Below, in pieces: positions 27,316 through 36,633 of a stretch of DNA of 64,000 nt. Source of the stretch: JAPOXR01 sp965199765. Lineage in GTDB: Bacteria > Pseudomonadota > Alphaproteobacteria > Rhodobacterales > Rhodobacteraceae. The stretch spans positions 1,178,001 to 1,242,000 of the forward strand of contig CBDATC010000002.1 of the NCBI GenBank assembly GCA_965199765.1, written 5' to 3'. Both the position numbers and the translations under genes were made by a program. Below the pieces are notes generated by a model, which saw only the letters and a program-made list of their open reading frames with translations, was not told the origin of the DNA and did not search any database. How positions within the stretch are numbered: the stretch's first letter is position 1; each line of letters begins with the position of its first letter.

Positions 27316-29457
27316 TCAGATCATTTCGTATTCTCGATTTCTTTCCCTGATCAATTTCAAAACGTCGCGTGCCGAATCAGGAATTCTGGTTCCAGGGCCG
27401 AATATCGCGCCGACCCCGGCTTCTTTGAGGAGCGCGTAATCCTGTTGCGGGATGACTCCGCCGCAGACCACTAGAACATCTTCTGCTCCCGCTCTGCGAA
27501 GCGCTTCGATCAGCTGAGGAACCAATGTGGTATGTGCCGCCGTCTGTGAGCTGACTCCAACCACGTGAACATCATTGTCGATGGCGGCGCGGGCGGTTTC
27601 CTCGGGTGTTCGAAACAAGGGGCCGATATCCACGTCAAATCCAATGTCGGCAAAAGCGGTGGCGATGACCTTTGCGCCCCGGTCATGACCATCCTGTCCC
27701 ATTTTTGCGACCAGCATTCTTGGCCGCCGCCCAGCAGCCTCGATGAATTCCTCAATATCCTTCTGTATCGCAGCAAATGCCGGATCATCCGCATAGGCCG
27801 CTCCGTAAACGCCTGATAACGCGGACGTATTGGCGGAATGCCGTCCAAAAACCTTTTCCATGGCCGACGAAATTTCTCCGACGGTAGCCCTCTCCCTTGC
27901 GGCATCGACCGCCGCATCCAAGAGATTTCCGCCTTCGCCGGCGCACCGCTCGAGTTCCAACAACGCGGAATCGCAGCGCGATTCGTTTCGAAGTGCTCTG
28001 AGCTCTTTGAGACGGCGAACCTGCAATTCACGGACTTTCAAATTCTCTATTCGCCTGATTTCCAGCTGTTCTTCATGTTCCAACTGATACTTGTTCACGC
28101 CGACCACAACTTCTTCCCCGCGGTCGATCATCGCTTGGCGGCGCGCTGCGGTTTCTTCGATGCGCAGTTTGGGCAACCCTGAAATGACGGCTTTAGTCAT
28201 GCCGCCCAGCGCCTCAACCTCTTCAATCAATTCCCATGCTTTCGCGGCAAGCTCGTCAGTCAATGATTCAACGTAATAAGACCCCGCCAATGGATCAACG
28301 GTCTTGGTAACGCCCGTTTCCTCTTGCAGAATGAGCTGTGTATTGCGAGCGATACGGGCTGAAAACTCGGTCGGTAGAGCGATGGCCTCATCAAATGCAT
28401 TCGTATGGAGCGACTGCGTGCCGCCAAGGACAGCCGCCATGGCTTCAAACGCCGTCCGCACGATGTTGTTATATGGATCCTGCGCCTGAAGACTCACACC
28501 ACTCGTCTGGCAATGCGTTCGGAGCATTTTCGATCGTGGATTCTGCGGATTGAACTCGTCCATGATACGGCTCCAAAGCAGGCGTGCCGCTCTAAGCTTT
28601 GCGACCTCCAGGAAAAAATTCATTCCAATGGCAAAGAAGAACGACAAACGGCCGGCAAACGCATCGACATCCAGCCCCCGTCGAATCGCAGTGCGCACAT
28701 ACTCCCGACCATCGGCTAATGTGTAGGCGAGTTCTTGCACCAAACTCGCTCCCGCCTCCTGCATATGGTAGCCTGAAATCGATATTGAGTTGAATCTTGG
28801 CATTTCCCTGCTCGTGTATTCGATAATATCGGCTACGATCCGCATTGAGGGTTCGGGCGGATAGACATAGGTGTTGCGCACCATGAACTCTTTCAGAATG
28901 TCATTCTGAATGGTTCCGGTCAGTTTTTCCCTTGTGACACCTTGCTCTTCCGCCGCAACAATATACCCCGCCAATGTAGGAATAACCGCGCCGTTCATGG
29001 TCATCGATACCGAAACACGGTCGAGGGGAATGCCCTCGAACAGGATTTTCATATCTTCAACCGAATCGATCGCTACGCCGGCCTTGCCGACATCGCCTTC
29101 AACTCTTGGATGGTCGCTGTCATAGCCGCGATGCGTAGCAAGATCGAAAGCAACGGATACGCCCTGCTGCCCGGCATCCAAGGCTTGGCGATAAAATGTG
29201 TTTGATTCTTCGGCAGTTGAAAACCCGGCATATTGGCGAATTGTCCAAGGTCTGCCTGTGTACATAGTCGCACGGGGGCCGCGTGTGAAAGGTTCTATCC
29301 CCGGCAGTTCGCCACTGGTCCTAGCGTGGAGGTCAGAAGCTGTGTAGAGCGGTTTGACGTCGATGCCTTCAATGGTTTGCCAAACCAATTCCTCAACCGG
29401 CTTTCCCTTTCTTTCGCTTTCCGCCAGCTTGCGCCAGGCTTCGCGTTCGTCGATCAT
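27316..29457 (-). CDS. mcm: Methylmalonyl-CoA mutase
   Basis: A 713-residue single-chain mutase. The N-terminal substrate barrel shows RATMYTGRPWTIRQYAGFST near 83 and IQNDILKEFMVRNTY near 187. The C-terminal cobalamin domain carries DGHDRG near 590, with the axial His, and GVSSQTAAH and VVCGGVIPQQD. It interconverts methylmalonyl-CoA and succinyl-CoA using adenosylcobalamin. Length equals the fused ScpA form. The start is at the ATG giving MIDEREAWRKLAE. It pairs functionally with pccA about 4 kb away, from which it is split by two plus-strand genes. Confidence 0.96.
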   Translation of the reverse strand: MIDEREAWRKLAESERKGKPVEELVWQTIEGIDVKPLYTASDLHARTSGELPGIEPFTRGPRATMYTGRPWTIRQYAGFSTAEESNTFYRQALDAGQQGVSVAFDLATHRGYDSDHPRVEGDVGKAGVAIDSVEDMKILFEGIPLDRVSVSMTMNGAVIPTLAGYIVAAEEQGVTREKLTGTIQNDILKEFMVRNTYVYPPEPSMRIVADIIEYTSREMPRFNSISISGYHMQEAGASLVQELAYTLADGREYVRTAIRRGLDVDAFAGRLSFFFAIGMNFFLEVAKLRAARLLWSRIMDEFNPQNPRSKMLRTHCQTSGVSLQAQDPYNNIVRTAFEAMAAVLGGTQSLHTNAFDEAIALPTEFSARIARNTQLILQEETGVTKTVDPLAGSYYVESLTDELAAKAWELIEEVEALGGMTKAVISGLPKLRIEETAARRQAMIDRGEEVVVGVNKYQLEHEEQLEIRRIENLKVRELQVRRLKELRALRNESRCDSALLELERCAGEGGNLLDAAVDAARERATVGEISSAMEKVFGRHSANTSALSGVYGAAYADDPAFAAIQKDIEEFIEAAGRRPRMLVAKMGQDGHDRGAKVIATAFADIGFDVDIGPLFRTPEETARAAIDNDVHVVGVSSQTAAHTTLVPQLIEALRRAGAEDVLVVCGGVIPQQDYALLKEAGVGAIFGPGTRIPDSARDVLKLIRERNREYEMI

Positions 29458-29691
29458 GACGGCTCACCTCTTTCCGCTCCCGAATCTGACACTACATTAG
29501 TTATGTTGGAAGGATGATGCCAACTGGACGATGCCGTTGCATGATTTGACCCGAGAAACGGAAAGCGTGTAATGCATTCGCACACACCCACGGTTCTCAG
29601 ACCGTCTGACAGCAGACCGCTTGACTGTTGGTCTTGCTGATTATCCGTACTGACTTCAAATGGCCGGTATGAATGGAGAGCGGTAATTTTG

Positions 29692-30144
29692 ATGACTGTT
29701 CCTAGAATAATCGCCTGTATGCTTGTTTTTTCGATGATTGGGTGGGTGGCCGCGGCATCCGACAATGCAACTGAGCCGTTGCAATTCATTGATGTTGCGG
29801 ATTCGAAAACAGCAACAGATGATTTGGAAGAATATTTGTGGCTAAAACGGCCAATCGTGATCTTCGCCGACTCGGAAAACGACCCTAGATTCGCTGAACA
29901 ATTGCAGCTGCTGCGCGATGGAGCGGATGAGCTGATTGAACGAGATGTCGTAGTGTTATACGATGCGAACCCGTCGGCGCGGTCGGATTTGCGCGAACAG
30001 CTGCGCCCACGCAGCTTTGCGTTGATGCTTATCGGCAAGGACGGTGGAATAAAGCTTCGGAAACCGTTTCCATGGTCGGTGCGTGAGTTGGTTAGAGCAA
30101 TTGATAAAATGCCGCTGCGTCAAAGAGAGATTCAAGCGAACTGA
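29692..30144 (+). CDS. Exported DUF4174-family protein
   Basis: A 150-residue protein with a signal peptide (TVPRIIACMLVFSMIGWVAAAS). The mature domain contains WLKRPIVIFADSENDPRF and DGGIKLRKPFPWSVRELVRAIDKMPLRQREI, the pattern of DUF4174, a thioredoxin-like fold of unknown role often found in marine bacteria. There is no CxxC, so it is not a redox thioredoxin. GGAGAG lies upstream of ATG 29692; a TTG three bases earlier is possible. It precedes the methylase gene by 33 bp and may share its transcript. Confidence 0.72.
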   Translation: MTVPRIIACMLVFSMIGWVAAASDNATEPLQFIDVADSKTATDDLEEYLWLKRPIVIFADSENDPRFAEQLQLLRDGADELIERDVVVLYDANPSARSDLREQLRPRSFALMLIGKDGGIKLRKPFPWSVRELVRAIDKMPLRQREIQAN

Positions 30145-30177
30145 TTTGAAGTCGATGCGCTGAATGCAAGGTGCCGC

Positions 30178-33171
30178 ATGCCTACTAACACCGAGGCGAC
30201 AATCAACGCCTTCATGGCCGCGCATCTCAGAAATATGCATCCCTCCTGGCATGCGGTCGCTGAGCAGCGCGGCGCAGTAACCAAAGGTGGTCAGCCGGAT
30301 ATCATCGTTACGCGGTCCCTCGGTCTTCCAGTCATCATTGAGACGGAATTTTCTCCTGCGTTGACTGTCGACCAAGATGCCAGAAACCGGCTTGGAGAAG
30401 GCGGTCCGGATACCGGGCTGATTTATGAGCAATGTCTGGCAGTCCGGCTGTCAAAGGAACTGCGAACGGTTGACCAATCTGAATTGAGCCGCCGGATCTT
30501 ATCCTGCGACTATGAATATGCTGTTCATGTTCTCGATAACGGGGACTCATTGCGCTGGCCGGCCGAGGGATGGCTAACGGGCGGAATTGAGTCTCTGGCC
30601 AATTGTATCGAAGTTATCGCACTGTCCGAAAGCCGAGTTAGCTCTGGGACAGCGATACTGGAAAACTGCGTTAAGGAAACCGCAGGGCTCATTCAGCATG
30701 AGGAACCCGAGCCTGTGCTGGAGACCTTGGGCGACATTCTGCATCAGGAGCCCTGTCTGCAGACAACTCTCATGGCAACTGCGGTTGTCGCCAACGCCGT
30801 CATGTTTCATCGTCAGTTGGCACAACTCTACAAAAACATTAGCTCATTTGATTCTATAAAGGAACGCGATGGTGGTGTCCTCTATAAGCAGTCAGTGCTG
30901 GATGAGTGGCGGAAGATATTGGCGGTCAATTATTGGCCTATTTTTGCCATCGCCAGAAGCATCCTGATACAGATCGATGATCGCATTGCACCGGAGATAT
31001 TACTCCGCATGCACAATATGGCAACGTGCCTGGCGCTGGTTGGAGCCGCGGAGATTCTCGACCTGTCGGGCAGAATGTTTCAGAAACTGATCACCGACCG
31101 CAAGTTTCTTGCCACATTTTACACTCTGCCGACCTCGTCCACGCTTTTGTCGGAACTAGCGGTTGAAAGGCTTGATGTCGACTGGTCCGACCCAGCCGCG
31201 GTTTCGGCTCTGCGGATCGGTGATTTTGCCTGCGGCACCGGTGCTTTGCTGGGCGCCGCTTACCAATCGGTGGCAACAAGACACCGCAGGGCCGGCGGAG
31301 ACGATGCGGCAATTCATGCAGCAATGATGGAGAATGCGCTGACCGGCATCGACATTATGCCAGCCGCCACACATCTAACCGCAGCCATGCTCGGCGGGAT
31401 GCACCCCGGCGCGACGTTCGCCGGAACAAGAATCGTCACCGCGCCATATGGCGATATCGGGGAAGCTGGAATAAGGATCGGCTCTCTTGATCTGGTAGAC
31501 ACCGATTTGATCAGGTCCTTATTCGGACCGGAACAGCAGGTGATCCACGGCGGCGGCAATGGCAATTCCACCGAAATCGACGTGGAAAGCCGGTCAATGG
31601 ATCTGGTTATCATGAACCCTCCATTCACAAGGCCTACAAACCACGAACGAACCGACGTTCCCGTGCCGTCATTCGCGGGTTTTGCGACTTCCATTGATGA
31701 ACAGCGTCTCATGGCCGATTGTCTGAATCGCACAAGACCCCGCATAAAGTCTTCGGCTGGAATAGTCGCCGGCAACGGAAATGCCGGCCTTGCCTCCAAT
31801 TTCGTCGATCTTGCGCATTCGAAACTGAAGCCCGGTGGAATACTTGCGCTCGTCCTTCCGGCATCCTGCCTTCAAGGCGGATCATGGAGCGCATTCCGTG
31901 CTCTTCTGACTCGGTTCTACCGAGACATCGTTACAGTGAGCCTTTCCTCCGTCGGTTCAACAGACAGGGCGTTTTCCGCTGACACCGGTATGGCCGAAGT
32001 TCTGATCATCGCCACCAGGTTGTCTGTTGAGGAAGAAAATCAAATGTTGCGGGACTTGCAGGCAAATATCCCTGGGACAGATCGCCAAGCCTTGTGCATT
32101 AACCTTTTCAGACGTCCAAATGTGCTGCTGGAAGCTAAGGAAACCGCGAAGGCAATCAGCAGAACACTCGCTAATTCCCCAAGCGTCGCCGGCGATATCA
32201 AAATTACCGATAAGATACCGTGCGGCAATCTGGTTCCGACTGCATCCGCTTCCGATTGCTTTGCTGCGGCCGGTCTGCGCCGATTTGAAATCGCTGCTAC
32301 GATGTCAAGACTCACAGCTAATGACCCGTCCCAGGGACTCTTGCTGCCCAGAATGACGAATTTCATCAATGGTGAGCGGCTGCCGTTGGCCAGGTTAACC
32401 GAACTCGGCTACCGGGGACCGGTGGACCGGGACATAAACGGGGAAAACGGGCGTGGGTTGTTCATAACGCGCGCTTGGCTGCCCGATCCAGAATTCCCAA
32501 TTCTATGGCAACATAATGCACGACACGAGACACGGCTTGTCGTGCGACCGGATCAAATGGGTCACCCACGAGAAGGATGTCGTGCAAAAGCCGTTGAATT
32601 CTGGAATCGCTTTGCTACCCGGCTTCACTTCAACCGGGACTTTCAAATCAACTCTCAGCCGCTTTCAGCTTGCTTAACCCAAACGCAGTCAATCGGCGGC
32701 GCCGCGTGGCCGAACTTCGTGCTTTGCGAACCCGTTATGGACCGATCAGAGATAGCCCAGAATTTTAATCGGCGTCCGGATTGGGAAATCCCTGTTTTGT
32801 TGTGGATGAATACAACACTTGGATTGATGTCATTTTGGTGGATAGCGACCCGACAGCAGCAGGGGCGTGCCAGGCTCACGGTTTCGCGAACAGAAGAGCT
32901 GACATGCTTGGATGTTCGCAGACTCAGCGAAGCGCAGCTTGAACGCTGCGATGATTTGTTTGAAAAAGTCAACGGCGAAGAATTTCTACCCGCCAACGAA
33001 GCATATCGCGATCCAGTGCGGATGGAACTCGACCGGTCCATGCTGGTCGATGTGCTGGAACTTGACGAAACGCTTTGCGGTGAAAGCCATTTGGGTCTGC
33101 TGCGTAATCTATGGTGCCGTGAACCTTCTGTGCACGGTGGCAAGCGAACCCAACCGACTGGCCCCCAATGA
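30178..33171 (+). CDS. Type IIG-like restriction/N6-adenine methyltransferase protein
   Basis: A 997-residue protein. Residues 30-57 hold GGQPDIIV followed by VIIETEF, a PD-(D/E)XK-type arrangement (Asp41, Glu55, Glu57) of a nuclease domain. A helical region follows, then an N6-adenine methylase core: motif I DFACGTGALLG near 349, motif IV MNPPFTRP near 479, and SNFVDLAHSKLKPGGILALVLP near 541. The C-terminal 300 residues could recognise DNA or act as spacer. No separate specificity or restriction gene is adjacent, so a self-contained type IIG enzyme or a solitary defence methylase is likely. It lies between mcm and pccA on the opposite strand. Confidence 0.72.
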   Translation: MPTNTEATINAFMAAHLRNMHPSWHAVAEQRGAVTKGGQPDIIVTRSLGLPVIIETEFSPALTVDQDARNRLGEGGPDTGLIYEQCLAVRLSKELRTVDQSELSRRILSCDYEYAVHVLDNGDSLRWPAEGWLTGGIESLANCIEVIALSESRVSSGTAILENCVKETAGLIQHEEPEPVLETLGDILHQEPCLQTTLMATAVVANAVMFHRQLAQLYKNISSFDSIKERDGGVLYKQSVLDEWRKILAVNYWPIFAIARSILIQIDDRIAPEILLRMHNMATCLALVGAAEILDLSGRMFQKLITDRKFLATFYTLPTSSTLLSELAVERLDVDWSDPAAVSALRIGDFACGTGALLGAAYQSVATRHRRAGGDDAAIHAAMMENALTGIDIMPAATHLTAAMLGGMHPGATFAGTRIVTAPYGDIGEAGIRIGSLDLVDTDLIRSLFGPEQQVIHGGGNGNSTEIDVESRSMDLVIMNPPFTRPTNHERTDVPVPSFAGFATSIDEQRLMADCLNRTRPRIKSSAGIVAGNGNAGLASNFVDLAHSKLKPGGILALVLPASCLQGGSWSAFRALLTRFYRDIVTVSLSSVGSTDRAFSADTGMAEVLIIATRLSVEEENQMLRDLQANIPGTDRQALCINLFRRPNVLLEAKETAKAISRTLANSPSVAGDIKITDKIPCGNLVPTASASDCFAAAGLRRFEIAATMSRLTANDPSQGLLLPRMTNFINGERLPLARLTELGYRGPVDRDINGENGRGLFITRAWLPDPEFPILWQHNARHETRLVVRPDQMGHPREGCRAKAVEFWNRFATRLHFNRDFQINSQPLSACLTQTQSIGGAAWPNFVLCEPVMDRSEIAQNFNRRPDWEIPVLLWMNTTLGLMSFWWIATRQQQGRARLTVSRTEELTCLDVRRLSEAQLERCDDLFEKVNGEEFLPANEAYRDPVRMELDRSMLVDVLELDETLCGESHLGLLRNLWCREPSVHGGKRTQPTGPQ

Positions 33172-33233
33172 GTTTGGTGTTGAACAGAGCTCTACCGGCG
33201 ATGCCAACTGAACGTGAAAGCATTGGCGAGACG

Positions 33234-35234
33234 CTACTCGAATTCCATAATTAAATCATTCACGGCTAGAGTATCACCAACATTCGCGAGGATCCGTTTG
33301 ACCTTTGATTTGCGCTCTGCTTTCAGGACATTTTCCATCTTCATTGCTTCCATCGTGCAAAGCGCTTGACCGGCTTCGATCAAATCGCCTGCCTTAACCG
33401 CGATCGAAACGATTAGCCCCGGCATTGGGCACCGCAATTGCTTCGACGTGTCGTCCTGTTTTTTCTCCGGCATAATTGCTGCAAGCCTCGCTTGCATTTT
33501 TGTCCAGACATAGACCGGCAGTTCGGCGCCGCGATATTCAACCTTGAACCCGTTCGGAATTGGTCTGGCCTTCATGCTCAGACCTGCGTCGCCCACCTTC
33601 AGCCTGGCAACGGTCTGGCCTGGTGTCCATTCCGATGACACATGCCATGTGACACCATCGTCGAAAGTCACATCGGACCAATCTGAACTAGCCGAAACCG
33701 ACAGGTTGATTGACTGGGCCCCGACGCGAACAACCCAATCATTGCCGACCGTGCGGCTGTGATGCGACATTTTGCCGGATATCCGCGCATTTCTAATCTC
33801 GCTGAATCGATGCATCACAGCTGCCGCTGCCGCTAAACGACGTGAATCTTCCTCTGATAACCGCCTTCCCTGAAACCCATCCGGAAACTCCTCCTCAATG
33901 AAGGCCGTGGTTGCTGCGCCTAACACGAACTTTTCGTGTTCCATCACCGCAGAAAGGAATGAAATGTTGCAGCTGATTCCTTCGATTTCAAATCTGTCCA
34001 GCGCGTCGTTCATAATTTCGATGGCCTCTGTGCGGCTTGGGGCCCAAGAGCACAGTTTGGCGATCATTGGATCATAATAGACACTGATCTCCCCACCTTC
34101 ATAAACCCCGGTATCATTACGAATCGCAGCGTTGGCGCCGGCGAATTCGGACGGCGGTCGATATCGGGTCAGCCTGCCGGTTGAAGGGAGAAAACCGCGC
34201 TTTGGATCCTCGGCGTAAATCCGCGACTCCAATGCCCAGCCATTAATCGGAATATCATTCTGCGTCAGCATCAGCTTTTCTCCAGCTGCGACGCGAATCA
34301 TTTGTTCAACCAAATCCACTCCGGTTGTTAATTCTGTAACCGGATGCTCGACCTGAAGGCGTGTGTTCATTTCCAAAAAATAAAAGTTTCGCTGCGAATC
34401 CACGATGAATTCAACAGTTCCAGCTGAACAGTATTCCACTGCGTGGGCCAGCTTCACAGCCTGTTCGCCCATGTCCCGCCGTGTCTCAGCATCCAAAAAC
34501 GGCGATGGCGCTTCTTCGATAACCTTTTGATTGCGCCGCTGAATGGAACACTCGCGTTCATTCAAATAGATACAGTTTCCGTATTTGTCGGCTAACAGTT
34601 GAATCTCGATATGCCGCGGTCCGGTTATAAATTTTTCAATGAAAATCCTGTCGTCTCCGAACGCGCTGGATGCTTCGTTCTTGGAGGAGCGCAGACCCTC
34701 GGCGACCTGCGCGTCATCCCATGCTATGCGCATGCCCTTTCCGCCTCCCCCCGCGGAGGCTTTGATCATCACCGGATAACCGATTTCTTGGGCAACCTGC
34801 ACGGCTTCCGTTTCGGATTCGATTATTCCAGTATGGCCCGGCACGATTGACACTCCGGCGGCAGCGGCGATTTTTTTTGACTCGATTTTATCTCCCATGG
34901 CTTGGATGGCGTTGGTTGGCGGACCGATGAATGTTACGGATGCTGCTTGCAGCGCAGCGGCGAATTCTCTGTTTTCGGACAAAAACCCGTAGCCGGGATG
35001 CACCGCATCCGCGCCTGTCTGCTGAATTGCATCAAGAATAGCGGAAATGGACAAATAAGACTGGGTGGCTGGAGCGGGTCCGATATTCACTGCCTCGTCG
35101 CTCATTCTCACATGCAATGCGTTTCGGTCGGCATCGGAATACACAGCAACAGTTGGTATACCGATGCGCTTTGCGGTCTTGATGACCCGACACGCGATTT
35201 CGCCTCGGTTTGCGATCAATATCTTCCTGAACAT
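33234..35234 (-). CDS. pccA: Propionyl-CoA carboxylase, biotin-containing alpha subunit
   Basis: A 666-residue protein: biotin carboxylase (1-450; KASAGGGGKGMRIA ATP-grasp loop near 160, ECSIQRRNQKVIEEAPSP near 230), a BT linker domain and a C-terminal biotin carrier (CTMEAMKMENVL, biotinyl Lys632). The BT region (about 510-590) identifies acyl-CoA carboxylases of the propionyl type. It charges biotin for transfer to propionyl-CoA by PccB, which is not in the window. Mcm acts on the product after epimerisation. It is convergent with the methylase gene. Confidence 0.93.
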   Translation of the reverse strand: MFRKILIANRGEIACRVIKTAKRIGIPTVAVYSDADRNALHVRMSDEAVNIGPAPATQSYLSISAILDAIQQTGADAVHPGYGFLSENREFAAALQAASVTFIGPPTNAIQAMGDKIESKKIAAAAGVSIVPGHTGIIESETEAVQVAQEIGYPVMIKASAGGGGKGMRIAWDDAQVAEGLRSSKNEASSAFGDDRIFIEKFITGPRHIEIQLLADKYGNCIYLNERECSIQRRNQKVIEEAPSPFLDAETRRDMGEQAVKLAHAVEYCSAGTVEFIVDSQRNFYFLEMNTRLQVEHPVTELTTGVDLVEQMIRVAAGEKLMLTQNDIPINGWALESRIYAEDPKRGFLPSTGRLTRYRPPSEFAGANAAIRNDTGVYEGGEISVYYDPMIAKLCSWAPSRTEAIEIMNDALDRFEIEGISCNISFLSAVMEHEKFVLGAATTAFIEEEFPDGFQGRRLSEEDSRRLAAAAAVMHRFSEIRNARISGKMSHHSRTVGNDWVVRVGAQSINLSVSASSDWSDVTFDDGVTWHVSSEWTPGQTVARLKVGDAGLSMKARPIPNGFKVEYRGAELPVYVWTKMQARLAAIMPEKKQDDTSKQLRCPMPGLIVSIAVKAGDLIEAGQALCTMEAMKMENVLKAERKSKVKRILANVGDTLAVNDLIMEFE

Positions 35235-35503
35235 TGGCCCTCTTTAATTTCAACAATCGGCCAAGCCGCCTACGTTCTCAATACTTCAAATTCGTCAGCG
35301 TTTGCAAAGCTGCTTATGGCTTGGACAGCTATACAGGTTCAAAACAATGTTCAGCTTTAACTGTGCAGGAGAAAATGCCTTGATTGAATGCGGTCAATTC
35401 GTCCGATATACACAGATAAGAATATATCGAATTGGCAAGGAACGGATTGGAGCTTTGCCGCTCTCAATCGGAAATCAGCAACCTGCAAGCCTCTAGGAAA
35501 ATC

Positions 35504-35980
35504 ATGCACCCGAAAGTCAACACCTGCCTTTGGATTGATGAAAAGGCGGAAGAAGCCGTAGAGTTTTATGTTTCACTGCTTCCAAACAGTCAGGTTGTCC
35601 GCAAGGCCCGGCCATCACCCGAAGCTCCGCCTGTCATTATTGAATTCACGATTGCCGGAATTCCTTATAGCGTGCTGAATGCCAGCCCCGGTCCAGAGTA
35701 TAGTTTGGCGGCCTCGATTTGCGTTCAATTGGAAACGCAAGAAAAATCCGACGCGCTTTATGACCGATTGGTCAATGAAGGAGGCAAAGAGATACAGTGC
35801 GGCTGGGTTACAGATGCTTGGGGTGTTGCTTGGCAGGTCTTCCCGGTAGCAACAATCGAGGTTCTTATGAGCAGTGACACAGATGCCAACGCCCGCGCCT
35901 TTGCCGCTATGCACCAAATGAAAAAAATCAACGTCGCGGAACTGCGAAGGGCAGCGGCAGGATTGAAACAGACCGATTGA
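35504..35980 (+). CDS. VOC-superfamily PhnB/3-demethylubiquinone-type protein
   Basis: A 158-residue glyoxalase-fold protein. It shows the PF06983-like pattern: NTCLWIDEKAEEAVEFYVSL at the start, VIIEFTIAGIPYSVLNASPGPEY, and GWVTDAWGVAWQVFP. The homologous group is often misnamed as a methyltransferase; its real substrate is unknown. ATG 35504 is taken over an upstream start because it gives the family N-terminus and has AGGAAA just before it. Confidence 0.85.
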   Translation: MHPKVNTCLWIDEKAEEAVEFYVSLLPNSQVVRKARPSPEAPPVIIEFTIAGIPYSVLNASPGPEYSLAASICVQLETQEKSDALYDRLVNEGGKEIQCGWVTDAWGVAWQVFPVATIEVLMSSDTDANARAFAAMHQMKKINVAELRRAAAGLKQTD

Positions 35981-36262
35981 GCGAAATCGTTTCTGATGAA
36001 TTGAAATCCAGAACAAATCCTCTAGATCGATGCAAAATCCATCCGCCCATCTATTTCTTCCCAGTTGAGGACTGTCGTTCTCATGGTTCGGCGATGTCGC
36101 GCGTCTAGCTGCGATTCACACAAAATTCAAAATTAGCGATGTGCGATATGCTTTGTTCCGCAGACAGGACATCATCAGAGTTCGGACAAATCGGTTGACT
36201 GGTTTATAGAGAATTTTGGCTTTAGCGCTTGTCCCGCTCAAAAACTGCGGCGGTCACTGAGG

Positions 36263-36395
36263 TAGTGTCCAGAATCTTTCGCACTTTCAGTCATGCGACG
36301 GCGGCTCCGTTATGTTGAAGTTTCATCTCGCGCAGCGGCTCCATGTTCATATACTTTCGCGTGCTCCACTGCGTGCCGGCGACGTGTTTCAAAAC
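36263..36395 (-). mobile_element. IS256-family 3'-end fragment
   Basis: A solitary tail of an IS256-type element. It contains the terminal inverted repeat TAGTGTCCAGAATCTTTCGC at 36263-36282 and, on the minus strand, the last about 35 codons of the transposase (LKHVAGTQWSTRKYMNMEPL), ending at TGA 36291. Beyond about 36395 homology stops. The same end recurs at 40.2 kb in inverse orientation and, without the terminal repeat, at 58.33 kb. Confidence 0.75.
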
Positions 36396-36633
36396 AAAAA
36401 ATTGCAATATCAGTACTGCAGCGACTACAATCGACATAAATACTTCTGTGCTGAAGCGAATTTTTTTGTTTGGTTGATTGGTCTCAAATTCTAAAAAATC
36501 AAGCAAAATCGGCGTATTGACTACAGATGCTGCTGTTGGTATCGCAAGACATCAGTTCACAAATAACTTTAGTACCGCTCCGATAGGAGGAGGCGGTGGG
36601 GTGCTTTTTGTGTGCAATATAGGAAAGGAAAAA

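Noticed and set aside
35981..36262. Possible small gene between the VOC gene and the IS256 tail
   Set aside because: No open frame of convincing length or pattern; nothing beyond the IS end could be supported.
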